A model generated the notes under the pieces. It made no database searches, was not told the DNA's origin, and saw only the letters and a list, made by a program, of their open reading frames with translations. The translations under genes and the position numbers were made by a program. From Verrucomicrobiota bacterium (GTDB lineage: Bacteria; Verrucomicrobiota; Verrucomicrobiia; Verrucomicrobiales; DEV007), in NCBI GenBank assembly GCA_020629815.1, contig JAHDCN010000028.1, forward strand, positions 1 to 17,922: DNA of 17,922 nt. The letters run 5' to 3'. Positions 1-7,630 of this stretch are shown here, in pieces (the first letter of the stretch is position 1; the number at the start of each line of letters is the position of its first letter).

Positions 1-53
1 ACGCCGGCCTGTCACGCCGGAGGTCGCGGGTTCGAGTCCCGTCCACTCCGCCA
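1..53 (+). tRNA. tRNA-Asp (anticodon GTC), 5' part cut off by the window edge
   Basis: The sequence carries the 3' part of a tRNA. The anticodon stem CCGGC/GCCGG (4-8 with 16-20) encloses a 7-base loop with anticodon GTC at 11-13, which reads aspartate codons. A 5-base variable region (21-25) follows. The T arm (26-30 with 38-42) has the loop TTCGAGT. The 3' acceptor strand CCACTCC, discriminator G50 and an encoded CCA tail (51-53) end the gene. The D arm and 5' acceptor strand lie outside the window. Confidence 0.95.
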
Positions 54-83
54 CTCCCTTTTCTCCGGAGTTTCGTTTTCTTT
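53..83 (+). terminator. possible weak terminator after tRNA-Asp
   Basis: ACTCC (53-57) can pair with GGAGT (67-71) around a 9-base loop, followed by the T-rich stretch TTTCGTTTTCTTT. The stem is short and shares a base with the tRNA CCA end, so this is a tentative call. Confidence 0.25.
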
Positions 84-103
84 GAATCCGTATACCTTAC
101 AGG

Positions 104-1663
104 ATGCGACTGATTCTGCTCACTCTGTCGGCTTTGTTGTGTTTGGTTGAAAACTCTTTGGCTGATTTGCGACTGAACCCTTTGTTTTCGGATCATGCGG
201 TTCTCCAGCAAGATTCTGCTGTTCCGGTCTGGGGAACGGCAGAGCCGGATGAGAAAGTGACAGTGCAATTCGGATCACAGACCAAAACTGCTGAGGCGGG
301 CAAACAGGGCAGATGGATGGTGGTGCTCGATCATCTGGCCACAAATCGTGATGGTGAGGAGCTGGTTGTCTCGTCCGGCGAGGAAAAACTCGTAGTAAAA
401 GACATTCTTGTCGGTGAAGTCTGGGTAGGCTCCGGGCAGTCGAATATGGGCCAAACGGTGAATCGATCGTCTGATTTCGAGGCGATGATGAAGGAGATAG
501 AAGCGGGAAATGCACCCAATGTTCGGCTTTTTAAAGTGCCAGTGAATGGAGCAGACGAGCCCGCGGAAACAGTAAGGGCTGCCTGGGCTCTTCCGGATCA
601 GCAGGCGGTGAGCAGCTTTTCGGCGACGGCATATTACTTTGCCAGAAAGTTGGCGCGAGATCGGAAGATTCCGGTGGGAATCATTCAGTCGGCAAATGGA
701 GGAACCAATGCAAATTCCTGGATCAACAGTGATACCCTGAAAAATGATGAGATCGCTCAAACAACGAGGGATCTTTATGCTCAGTCGCTAGCTGTTTACC
801 CAGCTGCGAAAAAACGCTACGAGAAAGCTTTGCAGACATGGAAAGAGAAGAAGGAGGCCGCCCGGAAAAGCGGTGCGAAATTTGCCGACCGCTCTCCACG
901 CCCACCGATGGGGCCGGATTCTGTAAAACGTCCCGCTGGACATTACAATGCGATGGTGGCTCCGCTCCAGCCGTATGCGATTCGTGGCGTCGTGTGGTAT
1001 CAGGGCGAAGCCAATTCACGTATGCCTCACTATCCGGAATACAAGGATTTGATGTTGGCTCTGGTTGAGGATTGGCGGGCTGACTGGGCCGATTCGTCAC
1101 GTGGTTTGGTGCCCCGGAATGACTTTCCCTTTTACCTGGTTCAGTTGCCAAATTTTGCAGGTGGTGATGCGGAGGGTTGGCCACGTATTCGCGAGCAGAT
1201 GCATGATTTTTGGAAGGAAGGTAAAAATACCGGGATGGTTGTCACTTTGGATGTAGGTGATCCCAACGACATTCATCCAACAAACAAACGTCCGGTGGGT
1301 GAGCGGCTTGCCGGGTTCGCCCGCGCTAACACCTATGGTGAAGATATAGTCTATTCAGGGCCTGTTTTTACCGGACTGAAAATCGACGGAAATCGTGCAA
1401 TTGTCAGCTTTGATCACTCAGGTGGCGGTTTGGCATCACTGGACGGCGAAGCCTTGAAGTATTTTCAAGTAGCTCATGAGAAAGGGAAGTTTTTTCCAGC
1501 TACTGCTCAAATTTCCGGCAGTGATGTGATTGTCACTTCCAGCGAAGTTACAGAGCCTCGTGCGGTACGGTATGCCTGGAGTAACAATCCGGAGAATCCA
1601 AACTTCGGTAATAAAGAGAAACTCCCCGCTGCTCCTTTTCGCACGGACAACTGGGAAGAGTGA
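104..1663 (+). CDS. exported sialate O-acetylesterase-like SGNH esterase (SASA domain)
   Basis: Likely an exported carbohydrate esterase that removes acetyl groups from glycans. The 519-residue protein starts with a signal peptide (about 1-20, hydrophobic LILLTLSALLCLV). A beta-sandwich-like segment (about 25-100) comes next, then the SGNH/GDSL esterase core. Seen motifs are GQSNM (111-115, nucleophile Ser113), NGGTNANSW (198-206), WYQGEAN (298-304) and DIHP (389-392), which supplies the likely catalytic Asp389 and His391. Length and motif order fit the bacterial sialate O-acetylesterase family. NGGTNANSW differs somewhat from the more common GGTxxExW version of that block. The true substrate may be another acetylated sugar, for example in hemicellulose or pectin, because a pectate lyase lies two genes downstream. 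The ATG directly follows CAGG and has no spaced Shine-Dalgarno sequence, but the signal peptide supports this start. Confidence 0.88.
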   Translation: MRLILLTLSALLCLVENSLADLRLNPLFSDHAVLQQDSAVPVWGTAEPDEKVTVQFGSQTKTAEAGKQGRWMVVLDHLATNRDGEELVVSSGEEKLVVKDILVGEVWVGSGQSNMGQTVNRSSDFEAMMKEIEAGNAPNVRLFKVPVNGADEPAETVRAAWALPDQQAVSSFSATAYYFARKLARDRKIPVGIIQSANGGTNANSWINSDTLKNDEIAQTTRDLYAQSLAVYPAAKKRYEKALQTWKEKKEAARKSGAKFADRSPRPPMGPDSVKRPAGHYNAMVAPLQPYAIRGVVWYQGEANSRMPHYPEYKDLMLALVEDWRADWADSSRGLVPRNDFPFYLVQLPNFAGGDAEGWPRIREQMHDFWKEGKNTGMVVTLDVGDPNDIHPTNKRPVGERLAGFARANTYGEDIVYSGPVFTGLKIDGNRAIVSFDHSGGGLASLDGEALKYFQVAHEKGKFFPATAQISGSDVIVTSSEVTEPRAVRYAWSNNPENPNFGNKEKLPAAPFRTDNWEE

Positions 1664-1717
1664 GTATGGCGGGAATCATGTATTGACGTTGCTCTGACCG
1701 GTTGGTAAGCCTTCGGG

Positions 1718-3067
1718 ATGAGTAAAAGGCAAAGCACTACCTCTTCCCCATTCTCCCGCCGTCGATTTCTTGGAACAACAGCTGCCGGGCTCGGTGGGCT
1801 GAATCTTCTTCCTTCCGGAGCCCGCGGGCAGGAGGGAAAATTGAACAAGCTCAACCTCGCTTTTATCGGTGCCGGTGGCCGTGCAGGAGGGAATCTCGGT
1901 GGCTGTGAAAAAACGGGGGAGACGATTTACGCTCTTTGCGATGTCGATCAGAAGCGTGCCGAGGGAGGCTATAAAAAATATTCAGACGCCAAGCGCTACG
2001 TTGACTGGCGTGAAATGCTGGAGAAAGAAGGCGACAGTATCGATGCCGTCGTGATCTCTACTCCGGATCATCTGCATGCGGTCTCTGCAATGGCTGCGAT
2101 CAAGATGGGCAAACATGTTTATGTGGAGAAACCGCTCACGGTAACGATTTCGGAGGCAAGAGCTCTTCATGAAGCAGCGAAGGAGAAAGGAGTCTGCACA
2201 CAGATGGGCAACACCGGACATGCTGCCGAGGGAGCCCGGTTAACAAACGAATGGATTCACGCGATCGGTGATGTGAAAGAAGTGCATTGCCGGACCAACC
2301 GTCCGATTTGGCCACAGGATCTGGTGCGCCCGGAGGCGGAACCCATTCCGGAAACGCTGGATTGGGATCTTTGGTTAGGACCTGCTGCTGAGAAGCCTTT
2401 CTCCAGTAAAATCGCACCGTTCAAGTGGCGTGGCTATCTGGACTATGGAACTGGCGCGCTTGGTGATATGGGCGCTCACATTATCGATCATCCAGTTTGG
2501 GCACTCGGGCTGGGTCTTCCCGAAAAAGTGGAGGTGGAGAAAGCGGATCGAAGCACGCCGGGTGCAGAAAAAGATACTCATCCGCAGAGCTGCATCATTC
2601 ATTATTATTACCCTGCTTCGGACGGTCGTGGACCGGTGAAGTTGACGTGGTTTGATGGCAAATACGAGATTCCCCGTCCGGATGGGATGGTCGGAGACAA
2701 GAAGCCGCCGAGCAATGGTTGCGTTTATTTGGGGAGCAAGCACACAATGATGCACGGTTCTCATGGAGGAAAGCCGGAGATTGTAGGCGCCAACAAAGAT
2801 GCCTTCGTTGCACCGCCAAAAACGGAGGAGCGTTCGCCGGGGCATTATCAGGAATGGATCGATGCGATCCGGGCCAATGATCCATCCAAAGCAAAGTCGA
2901 ATTTCGATGTCGCTGTGCCTTTGACGGAGACTCTGCTGCTCGGGGTAATGGGATCGGTGATCGGTGAAGGAACGACTCTCAACTGGGATGGGAAGTCGAT
3001 GAAGACCGGTAACGCCGAAGCCGACAAATTGGTCAACCATTCGTATCGGGATGGTTGGGCGCTTTAG
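1718..3067 (+). CDS. TAT-exported Gfo/Idh/MocA family sugar oxidoreductase
   Basis: A predicted NAD(P)-dependent oxidoreductase of the Gfo/Idh/MocA family, which acts on sugars, inositols and related polyols. The 449-residue protein begins with a twin-arginine signal: SRRRFLG at 13-19, then a small-residue hydrophobic stretch to about residue 33. Export as a folded, cofactor-loaded enzyme is therefore expected. The Rossmann glycine motif is FIGAGGRAGG (49-58). The family EKPL motif is at 137-140, with the presumed catalytic lysine Lys138. GDMGAHIIDH (249-258) supplies the conserved C-terminal-domain aspartate and histidine. Such TAT-tagged members are abundant in Planctomycetes and Verrucomicrobia. 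It lies 54 bases after the esterase on the same strand and may be co-transcribed. Substrate cannot be read from sequence. A repeat array begins 10 bases after its TAG stop. Confidence 0.9.
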   Translation: MSKRQSTTSSPFSRRRFLGTTAAGLGGLNLLPSGARGQEGKLNKLNLAFIGAGGRAGGNLGGCEKTGETIYALCDVDQKRAEGGYKKYSDAKRYVDWREMLEKEGDSIDAVVISTPDHLHAVSAMAAIKMGKHVYVEKPLTVTISEARALHEAAKEKGVCTQMGNTGHAAEGARLTNEWIHAIGDVKEVHCRTNRPIWPQDLVRPEAEPIPETLDWDLWLGPAAEKPFSSKIAPFKWRGYLDYGTGALGDMGAHIIDHPVWALGLGLPEKVEVEKADRSTPGAEKDTHPQSCIIHYYYPASDGRGPVKLTWFDGKYEIPRPDGMVGDKKPPSNGCVYLGSKHTMMHGSHGGKPEIVGANKDAFVAPPKTEERSPGHYQEWIDAIRANDPSKAKSNFDVAVPLTETLLLGVMGSVIGEGTTLNWDGKSMKTGNAEADKLVNHSYRDGWAL

Positions 3068-3077
3068 TTTTCATGAC

Positions 3078-3140
3078 AACCCAACAGGGTTAAGTTAGCG
3101 AGGTAACAGGGTTAGGTCATTGACCTAACAGGGTTGAGTC
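3078..3140 (+). repeat. array A: three 19-base imperfect palindromes at 22-base period
   Basis: Units lie at 3078-3096, 3100-3118 and 3122-3140, each separated by 3 bases. The six-copy consensus from both arrays in the window is GACCTAACAGGGTTAGGTC, an inverted repeat with 8-base arms (GACCTAAC/GTTAGGTC) around AGG. The core AACAGGGTT begins at 3083, 3105 and 3127. Outer arms vary: AACCC/AAGTT, GAGGT/AGGTC and GACCT/GAGTC. Units 2 and 3 together create the perfect palindrome TAGGTCA-T-TGACCTA (3113-3127). The array starts 10 bases after the TAG stop of the oxidoreductase and ends 17 bases before the pectate lyase ATG. Confidence 0.9.
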
Positions 3141-3157
3141 CGGTATTTCTACCGGAG

Positions 3158-4555
3158 ATGAAGGTTCCTATTCTTGCGCTGGTGTTGCTGTCATTTGTCC
3201 CTCACGCAAAGGGGAATGATGAGGTGGCGTCAGCGATGAAGCGGGCGACCCAATTTTTTGTGGAAACGTTGTCAGTTCACGGTGGCTATGTGTATTTTTA
3301 TTCGCTGGATTTGGAGCGACGGCTAGGCGAGGGGACAGCTACGCCGAGCGAGATTTGGGTTCAGCCACCTGGAACTCCAACGGTTGGTTTTGCTTTTCTC
3401 GAAGCGTTTTCGGCGACGGGAGATAGGTACTATCTAGAAGCCGCGACACGGGTCGGCAAAGCTCTTTGCTATGGGCAACTCCAGTCTGGAGGGTGGCGTA
3501 ATTCGATTGAATTCGATCCTGCAGGAAAACGGGTGGATCAATACAGAAACGGTAAAGGCAAAGGTAAGAATAACTCGACCCTCGACGATGGTATTTCACA
3601 ATCGGCGCTACGGTTTCTGATCAAGCTGGATGCAGCGCTGGAAGGAAAAGAGGAAAGTATCCGTGATGCGGTGCAATTTGGTTTGAAAGGGTTGCTTGGT
3701 GCGCAATTTCCCAACGGAGCATTTCCGCAAGTTTGGCGGGGGCCAGTCGATCAGTCTGTCTCTGTAGTGCCTGCTCAGCTACCGGAGTATGATTGGAAGA
3801 CTGAGGGGCGGATCAAAGAATACTGGGATCATTATACCCTGAACGACGGATTAGCTGGCGACGTGGCGGATACATTAATTGAAGCGTGGCAAGTCTATCG
3901 AAAGCCCGAGTACAAAGAAGCCCTTAGCAAGCTGGGAAATTTCCTTTTGCTGGCCCAGCTTCCTGATCCGCAACCGGGATGGGCGCAGCAATACAGCCGG
4001 GAGATGTACCCAATCTGGGCGAGGAAGTTTGAGCCGCCTGCGGTAGCCGGAACGGAGTCGATGGATGTGATGCTGACTCTGCTGAAGGTTCATTCGGTTT
4101 CTCCCAGGCAGGAATACCTCGATGCGGTGGTAAAGGGAGTCCGCTACTTCGAGACATGCTTGCTGGATGATGGGCAAATTTCCCGCTACTACGAACTGAA
4201 AACAAATCGTCCGCTTTATATGCAGAGAAAGGGGGATGTTTATTCCCTCTCTCACGATGATTCCAACTTGCCTTCCCACTATGGCTGGAAGTCCCGCTCG
4301 AAACTTGATGTGATCAAAAAGAATTACCGGCTCGTTGCCGGAGGTAGTCCTTTTCCGGAAAAGAGACCGTCCGGGGATGTGCAGGAAATTATCGACTCGC
4401 TTGATGATCAGGGGCGATGGATCAGCGTAGCTGACGGGGGACGACTGGTAGGGCAGGCTAAGTTTGCCACCGGAGAAAAATATCTGAGCAGTAAGCTGTT
4501 TGCAGAGAATTTGGTTGTACTCTCGGACTGGCTCAAAAAGCGCCAGGGTAACTGA
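3158..4555 (+). CDS. exported pectate lyase, polysaccharide lyase family 10-like
   Basis: Probably cleaves polygalacturonate by beta-elimination outside the cytoplasm. From the ATG at 3158 the product is 465 residues with a clear signal peptide (MKVPILALVLLSFVPHAKG). An upstream in-frame TTG at 3134 would add 8 residues, bury the signal peptide and start inside the repeat array, so I prefer the ATG. The helical-barrel body shows blocks like those of PL10 lyases: STLDDGISQSALRFL (140-154), QFPNGAFPQVW (183-193), DHYTLND (224-230), and WAQQYS...PIWARKFEPPA (275-295) followed by TES. The C-terminal part (about 300-465) continues the helical repeats. GGAG directly abuts the ATG, so spacing is poor. 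It ends 5 bases before the convergent ldcA. It follows an esterase and a sugar oxidoreductase, which fits degradation of acetylated pectin. Confidence 0.78.
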   Translation: MKVPILALVLLSFVPHAKGNDEVASAMKRATQFFVETLSVHGGYVYFYSLDLERRLGEGTATPSEIWVQPPGTPTVGFAFLEAFSATGDRYYLEAATRVGKALCYGQLQSGGWRNSIEFDPAGKRVDQYRNGKGKGKNNSTLDDGISQSALRFLIKLDAALEGKEESIRDAVQFGLKGLLGAQFPNGAFPQVWRGPVDQSVSVVPAQLPEYDWKTEGRIKEYWDHYTLNDGLAGDVADTLIEAWQVYRKPEYKEALSKLGNFLLLAQLPDPQPGWAQQYSREMYPIWARKFEPPAVAGTESMDVMLTLLKVHSVSPRQEYLDAVVKGVRYFETCLLDDGQISRYYELKTNRPLYMQRKGDVYSLSHDDSNLPSHYGWKSRSKLDVIKKNYRLVAGGSPFPEKRPSGDVQEIIDSLDDQGRWISVADGGRLVGQAKFATGEKYLSSKLFAENLVVLSDWLKKRQGN

Positions 4556-4560
4556 TCGAC

Positions 4561-5448
4561 CTAAAGAATCTGGAGACGTTGATTCTCGATCTGCGCTTCG
4601 CGTCCGAAGGGCAGGGGGTAGTTGTCGCGAATGTGCCCACTTGGCATTCCGCGAAGCACTGGGAAAGGCGCTGAATCAAACTTTGCTTCAAACACTTCAT
4701 CCACGTGGACTCCGTCTGGGCCGGGATCACCTTCGGTGAAAGCGCCAAGAACGAGGCCGGAGATTTTATCCCACCATCCGGCTTGTTCCATCGTGGTCAG
4801 CATCCGGTCGATTCGATAGGGGCGTTCGCCGACGTCTTCGATGAACAGAACAGTTCCTTCCAATGGAGGTTCATAAGGAGTTCCGATAAGTGAGCCGAGG
4901 ACGGCCAGGTTGCCTCCGAAAAAACGCCCGCTGCAGCTGCCGCAACGAATCGGATCCAGTGACCAGGATCGTTTCTCTTCGGGAGTGCGATCTTCGACTG
5001 CCAGTCGCCATGCTTTTCGCACCTTGCGCGGCGCATTGCCGAGGGCAGCCGTCATCGGAGCATGCAGGGAGCGAACTCCCGCCCGCGCCCACAGGGAGTG
5101 AAGCGCTGTAATATCGCTGAAGCCGATTACCGTTTTGTTCGCTTCGGAAATTTGTGCGATGTCGAATTGAGGTAGCAATCGAGTCGTCCCAAAGCCACCC
5201 CGCGCCGCCAAAAGTCCATCAATATCCGGATCGCTCAGAGCTGACTCAATCTCTGCGTATCGTCTTTCATCACTGCCTGCCAAATAGCCAGTCCGGGAAA
5301 AAAGGGACTCGTCGTAGCTGACCTCATAGCGCCGCCGCAACCACTCGACCCCTTTGCGAAAGGCATCGTGATCAAACGGTCCTGCAGGCGCAATAATGGC
5401 CAGGCGCGATCCTTCGCGGATCGGTCGTGGTGGAGGAAAGGCGTTCAC
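4561..5448 (-). CDS. ldcA: LD-carboxypeptidase (peptidase family S66)
   Basis: A serine peptidase of the LdcA/MccF family that removes the terminal D-alanine from tetrapeptides during murein recycling in the cytoplasm. The 295-residue product has normal family length. The N-terminal domain has the start motif LAIIAPAGP (16-24), ARGGFGTTRLLP (82-93) and the nucleophile elbow GFSDIT (109-114, Ser111). The C-terminal domain has FFGGNLAVLGSLIGTPYEP (176-194), LFIEDVGERPYRIDRML (201-217, Glu204) and SGH (270-272, His272). The expected Ser-Glu-His triad is therefore complete. The start codon is GTG at 5446-5448, only 9 bases after the hpf stop, so it is probably co-transcribed with hpf. A microcin-immunity (MccF-like) role is possible within S66, but the setting among envelope genes favours murein recycling. 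Confidence 0.92.
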   Translation of the reverse strand: MNAFPPPRPIREGSRLAIIAPAGPFDHDAFRKGVEWLRRRYEVSYDESLFSRTGYLAGSDERRYAEIESALSDPDIDGLLAARGGFGTTRLLPQFDIAQISEANKTVIGFSDITALHSLWARAGVRSLHAPMTAALGNAPRKVRKAWRLAVEDRTPEEKRSWSLDPIRCGSCSGRFFGGNLAVLGSLIGTPYEPPLEGTVLFIEDVGERPYRIDRMLTTMEQAGWWDKISGLVLGAFTEGDPGPDGVHVDEVFEAKFDSAPFPVLRGMPSGHIRDNYPLPFGREAQIENQRLQIL

Positions 5449-5457
5449 TTGGTAGCG

Positions 5458-6054
5458 CTAGGAGTCAATCCCGGGCCCTTCGGGCGACACCATCCCGTAG
5501 TCTCCGTCCTCACGACGATAGAGAACAGAAAGTTTGTTGGTGCGGGCGTTGGTGAAAATAATGAACGGTCTTTCGCTCATTTCGAGATCCATGATTGCCT
5601 CATCTGTGAATAGTGGGCGGACTCGGAAGCTTTCGCGATGAACGTAGTTTGGCTCGTGTTCGATCTCAGGCTCATCCGGAAGCTCAGCCGTGTAAATTTC
5701 CTCATGAAAATGGACGTGATCTTCTTTGTGGCGCGGGCGATGGGATTTTAGCATACGGGTTTTGAATTTCCGCATGCGTCGCGCGATTTTGTGCACCGTT
5801 TCGTCAATCGATGCGTACATGTCATCGGTCGTGGTGTCCGCCTCAATGACGATGTGATTGGCACAAAACAAGATGACTTCCGCCTTGTGGCGAATGCTGT
5901 TTTCCACATCGAGGATAATCTTCGCCTCGATGATCTTCGGATAGTCGAGATGCAAACTCGCCACCTTCCCTTCAGCATGATCACGCATGGCTTCGGTAAC
6001 AGAGACATGGCGGCCGGTGACTGTAATGGGTAGATCGACGTTGTGTGTTTGCAT
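5458..6054 (-). CDS. hpf: long-form ribosome hibernation promoting factor
   Basis: Binds the 30S decoding region of idle ribosomes and, in the long form, drives 100S dimer formation in stationary phase. From the ATG at 6052-6054 the product is 198 residues, the usual size for long HPF. The S30AE domain (about 6-102) begins with DLPITVTGRHVSVTEAMRDH and ends in a basic helix (KIARRMRKFKTRMLK). A charged linker follows (about 103-136). The C-terminal dimerisation domain (about 137-192) carries RVRPLFTDEAIMDLEM and FTNARTNKLSVLYRREDGDYG. A longer reading from 6129 would add 25 residues unlike the family, so the shorter start is chosen. It has its own good promoter, although lptB lies upstream on the same strand. 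The lptB-hpf adjacency echoes the proteobacterial lptB-rpoN-hpf cluster, without rpoN. Confidence 0.95.
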   Translation of the reverse strand: MQTHNVDLPITVTGRHVSVTEAMRDHAEGKVASLHLDYPKIIEAKIILDVENSIRHKAEVILFCANHIVIEADTTTDDMYASIDETVHKIARRMRKFKTRMLKSHRPRHKEDHVHFHEEIYTAELPDEPEIEHEPNYVHRESFRVRPLFTDEAIMDLEMSERPFIIFTNARTNKLSVLYRREDGDYGMVSPEGPGIDS

Positions 6055-6094
6055 AGGTATTATGTGGTTGTTTGATTTACTCTTGGTTGAGCAA

Positions 6095-6124
6095 ATTATA
6101 GAAATTTTAAGGAGCAAAAGGCAA
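6095..6124 (-). promoter_or_regulatory. promoter for hpf-ldcA
   Basis: On the minus strand, TTGCCT (6119-6124) is spaced 18 bases from a perfect TATAAT (6095-6100). Transcription would start near 6088, giving a leader of about 34 bases before the hpf ATG at 6054. This would let hpf and ldcA be expressed independently of the Lpt genes. Confidence 0.6.
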
Positions 6125-6158
6125 GCCAAACCGGTCTGAATTTCGCAACGATTGTGCT

Positions 6159-7589
6159 TTACATCGTGAAACGATCTCCGAGATAGAGCTCGCGACTGAC
6201 CGGGTCGTTGATAAGGAAATCGCGCGAACCTTCCCGCAGCACTTTTCCTTCGTAGATCAGGTAGGCCCGATCGACCAGTTCGAGAGTTTGACGGGCATTG
6301 TGGTCAGTAATGAGAATCGCAAGACCGGATTCCCGAAGGTCCTGAACGATGCTTTGAATCTCGTTCACAGCAATGGGATCGACTCCGGAAAACGGTTCGT
6401 CCAACATCAGGAGGCTGGGGCGGGTGACCAGTGAACGGGCAATCGTCAGACGGCGTTTTTCACCACCGGAGCAGGTGAGAGCTACGTTCTTCCGAATGTG
6501 GGTAATGCTGAAGCGTTCGAGCAGTTCCTCGCAGCGTTCTTTCCGTTCTTTGCGGGGAATCTTCAGTGTCTCCATCACCGCCATGATGTTCTCTTCCACG
6601 GTAAGTTTGCGAAAGATAGATTCCTCCTGGGGGAGATAACCCATGCCGAGACGGGCCCGCACATACATTGGCTTTTTGGTCACATCATGACCTTCGAAAT
6701 ATACGTTTCCTCCATTTGGCGGAACCAGTCCGACAATCATATAGAAGCTGGTTGTTTTCCCGGCACCATTTGGGCCCAGTAGGCCAACGATTTCGCCGGG
6801 GCGCACGTTGATGTCGACCCCGTTCACCACAGTTCGACCGCTGTAAATTTTCACCAGTCCTTTGGTGTCGAGCAGCAGTTCTTTGTCAGCGAATTTTTCC
6901 AGTCCGTGATCAGATGCAAAAGTCGTCTTCTGTTCTTCCGTTACTTCAATCTTTGCAGGAGCCGGTTTCTTTTCCTCGATCGTTGGCTTTGTAACTTCCG
7001 GTGATTCTTCAGCAACAAGTGCCTTTTGTTTTTCCGGCAGAGGCCGCTCAGCTTTTGCCGGCGCAGGTTCCGTTTGTTCTGGTTGTGGTGGGGCGTCCTT
7101 TTGTTTTGCCCGGGCCTGTGGAAGTGGATTTCGCTTTTGCCGTTTCTCCGATGGCTTCCGCTTACGATTCACGGCTTTTGCTCCGGACGCAGCGGCGGCA
7201 GTTGTGCCAACGGCGAGATCTTTGATAGAAGGGATCTCTTTTTCTTCCGCAGGTGCGGTCGCCATTTTTACCGGCGCTTCGGCTACGGGTTCGGGCTCGC
7301 GAACTTTCGGTGGCAGGTCGGATTTTGGTTCCGGTTTCGGATCTGCTGCCGGAGGAGTGATAGGCCCGGTTTCAAAAGAGATCACATCACCGGAATCCAA
7401 CTCCGGAGCCGAGACAAAGAACTCTTCATCTGCTAAATCCGGAGCGCTGGGAGGCGCCAGAGGAACTGGTTCGGGAGCTGGAGTCGCTGGCTCCGGTTGC
7501 CGAGAGAGCGGTTCGCCCTTTGCCTGTTGCTCCGGAGGCTTGGTTTCGTTCTCCTCGAGCAACTTGTCGATTTCTTCCGAGTAACTCAT
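6159..7589 (-). CDS. lptB: lipopolysaccharide export ABC ATPase LptB with a long Pro/Ala/Lys-rich N-terminal extension
   Basis: The ATPase that powers lipopolysaccharide extraction from the inner membrane together with LptF/LptG. The ATPase domain occupies about residues 238-476 and matches the usual LptB length of about 240. Seen are Walker A GPNGAGKT (272-279), a Q-loop at Gln321 (LPQEESIFRKLTVEEN), signature CSGGEKRR (373-380), Walker B LLMLDEP (393-399), His430 in ILITDHN and the LptB-like ending ELYLGDRF. The odd part is residues 1-237: a low-complexity stretch rich in P, A, E and K, with a basic patch NRKRKPSEKRQKR (141-153). It has no recognisable domain. The reading frame is continuous with the ATPase and no methionine lies near the domain edge, so the extension appears real. 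The gene follows the lptA-like gene after 41 bases. The lptF/lptG permease genes are not in the window. Confidence 0.92.
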   Translation of the reverse strand: MSYSEEIDKLLEENETKPPEQQAKGEPLSRQPEPATPAPEPVPLAPPSAPDLADEEFFVSAPELDSGDVISFETGPITPPAADPKPEPKSDLPPKVREPEPVAEAPVKMATAPAEEKEIPSIKDLAVGTTAAAASGAKAVNRKRKPSEKRQKRNPLPQARAKQKDAPPQPEQTEPAPAKAERPLPEKQKALVAEESPEVTKPTIEEKKPAPAKIEVTEEQKTTFASDHGLEKFADKELLLDTKGLVKIYSGRTVVNGVDINVRPGEIVGLLGPNGAGKTTSFYMIVGLVPPNGGNVYFEGHDVTKKPMYVRARLGMGYLPQEESIFRKLTVEENIMAVMETLKIPRKERKERCEELLERFSITHIRKNVALTCSGGEKRRLTIARSLVTRPSLLMLDEPFSGVDPIAVNEIQSIVQDLRESGLAILITDHNARQTLELVDRAYLIYEGKVLREGSRDFLINDPVSRELYLGDRFTM

Positions 7590-7630
7590 TGGGGTGCGGA
7601 CGGAGGATAAAGAAGGTGAAAATATCTGCT

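Noticed and set aside
1..53. tRNA-Asp 3' end as an integration site with a duplicated copy bounding an island.
   Set aside because: I found no second copy of the tRNA 3' end in the window, and no integrase gene is present.
2375..3040. A 221-residue open frame opposite the Gfo/Idh/MocA oxidoreductase gene.
   Set aside because: Antisense shadow of a gene with intact cofactor and family motifs.
3083..3119. Telomere-like GGGTTAGG within the repeat units.
   Set aside because: It is a chance likeness at the junction of the core and the arm. There is no tandem hexamer repeat and the setting is internal.
3078..3140. Array A as a miniature CRISPR.
   Set aside because: The conserved part is only 9-19 bases, separators are 3 bases, there are three units and no cas genes. 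The layout does not fit a CRISPR array.
3134..3157. TTG start for the pectate lyase, 8 codons upstream of the ATG.
   Set aside because: It lies inside the repeat array and would put eight residues in front of a clear signal peptide.
6055..6129. Upstream start for hpf adding 25 residues.
   Set aside because: The added residues overlap the TATAAT promoter and are unlike any HPF N-terminus.
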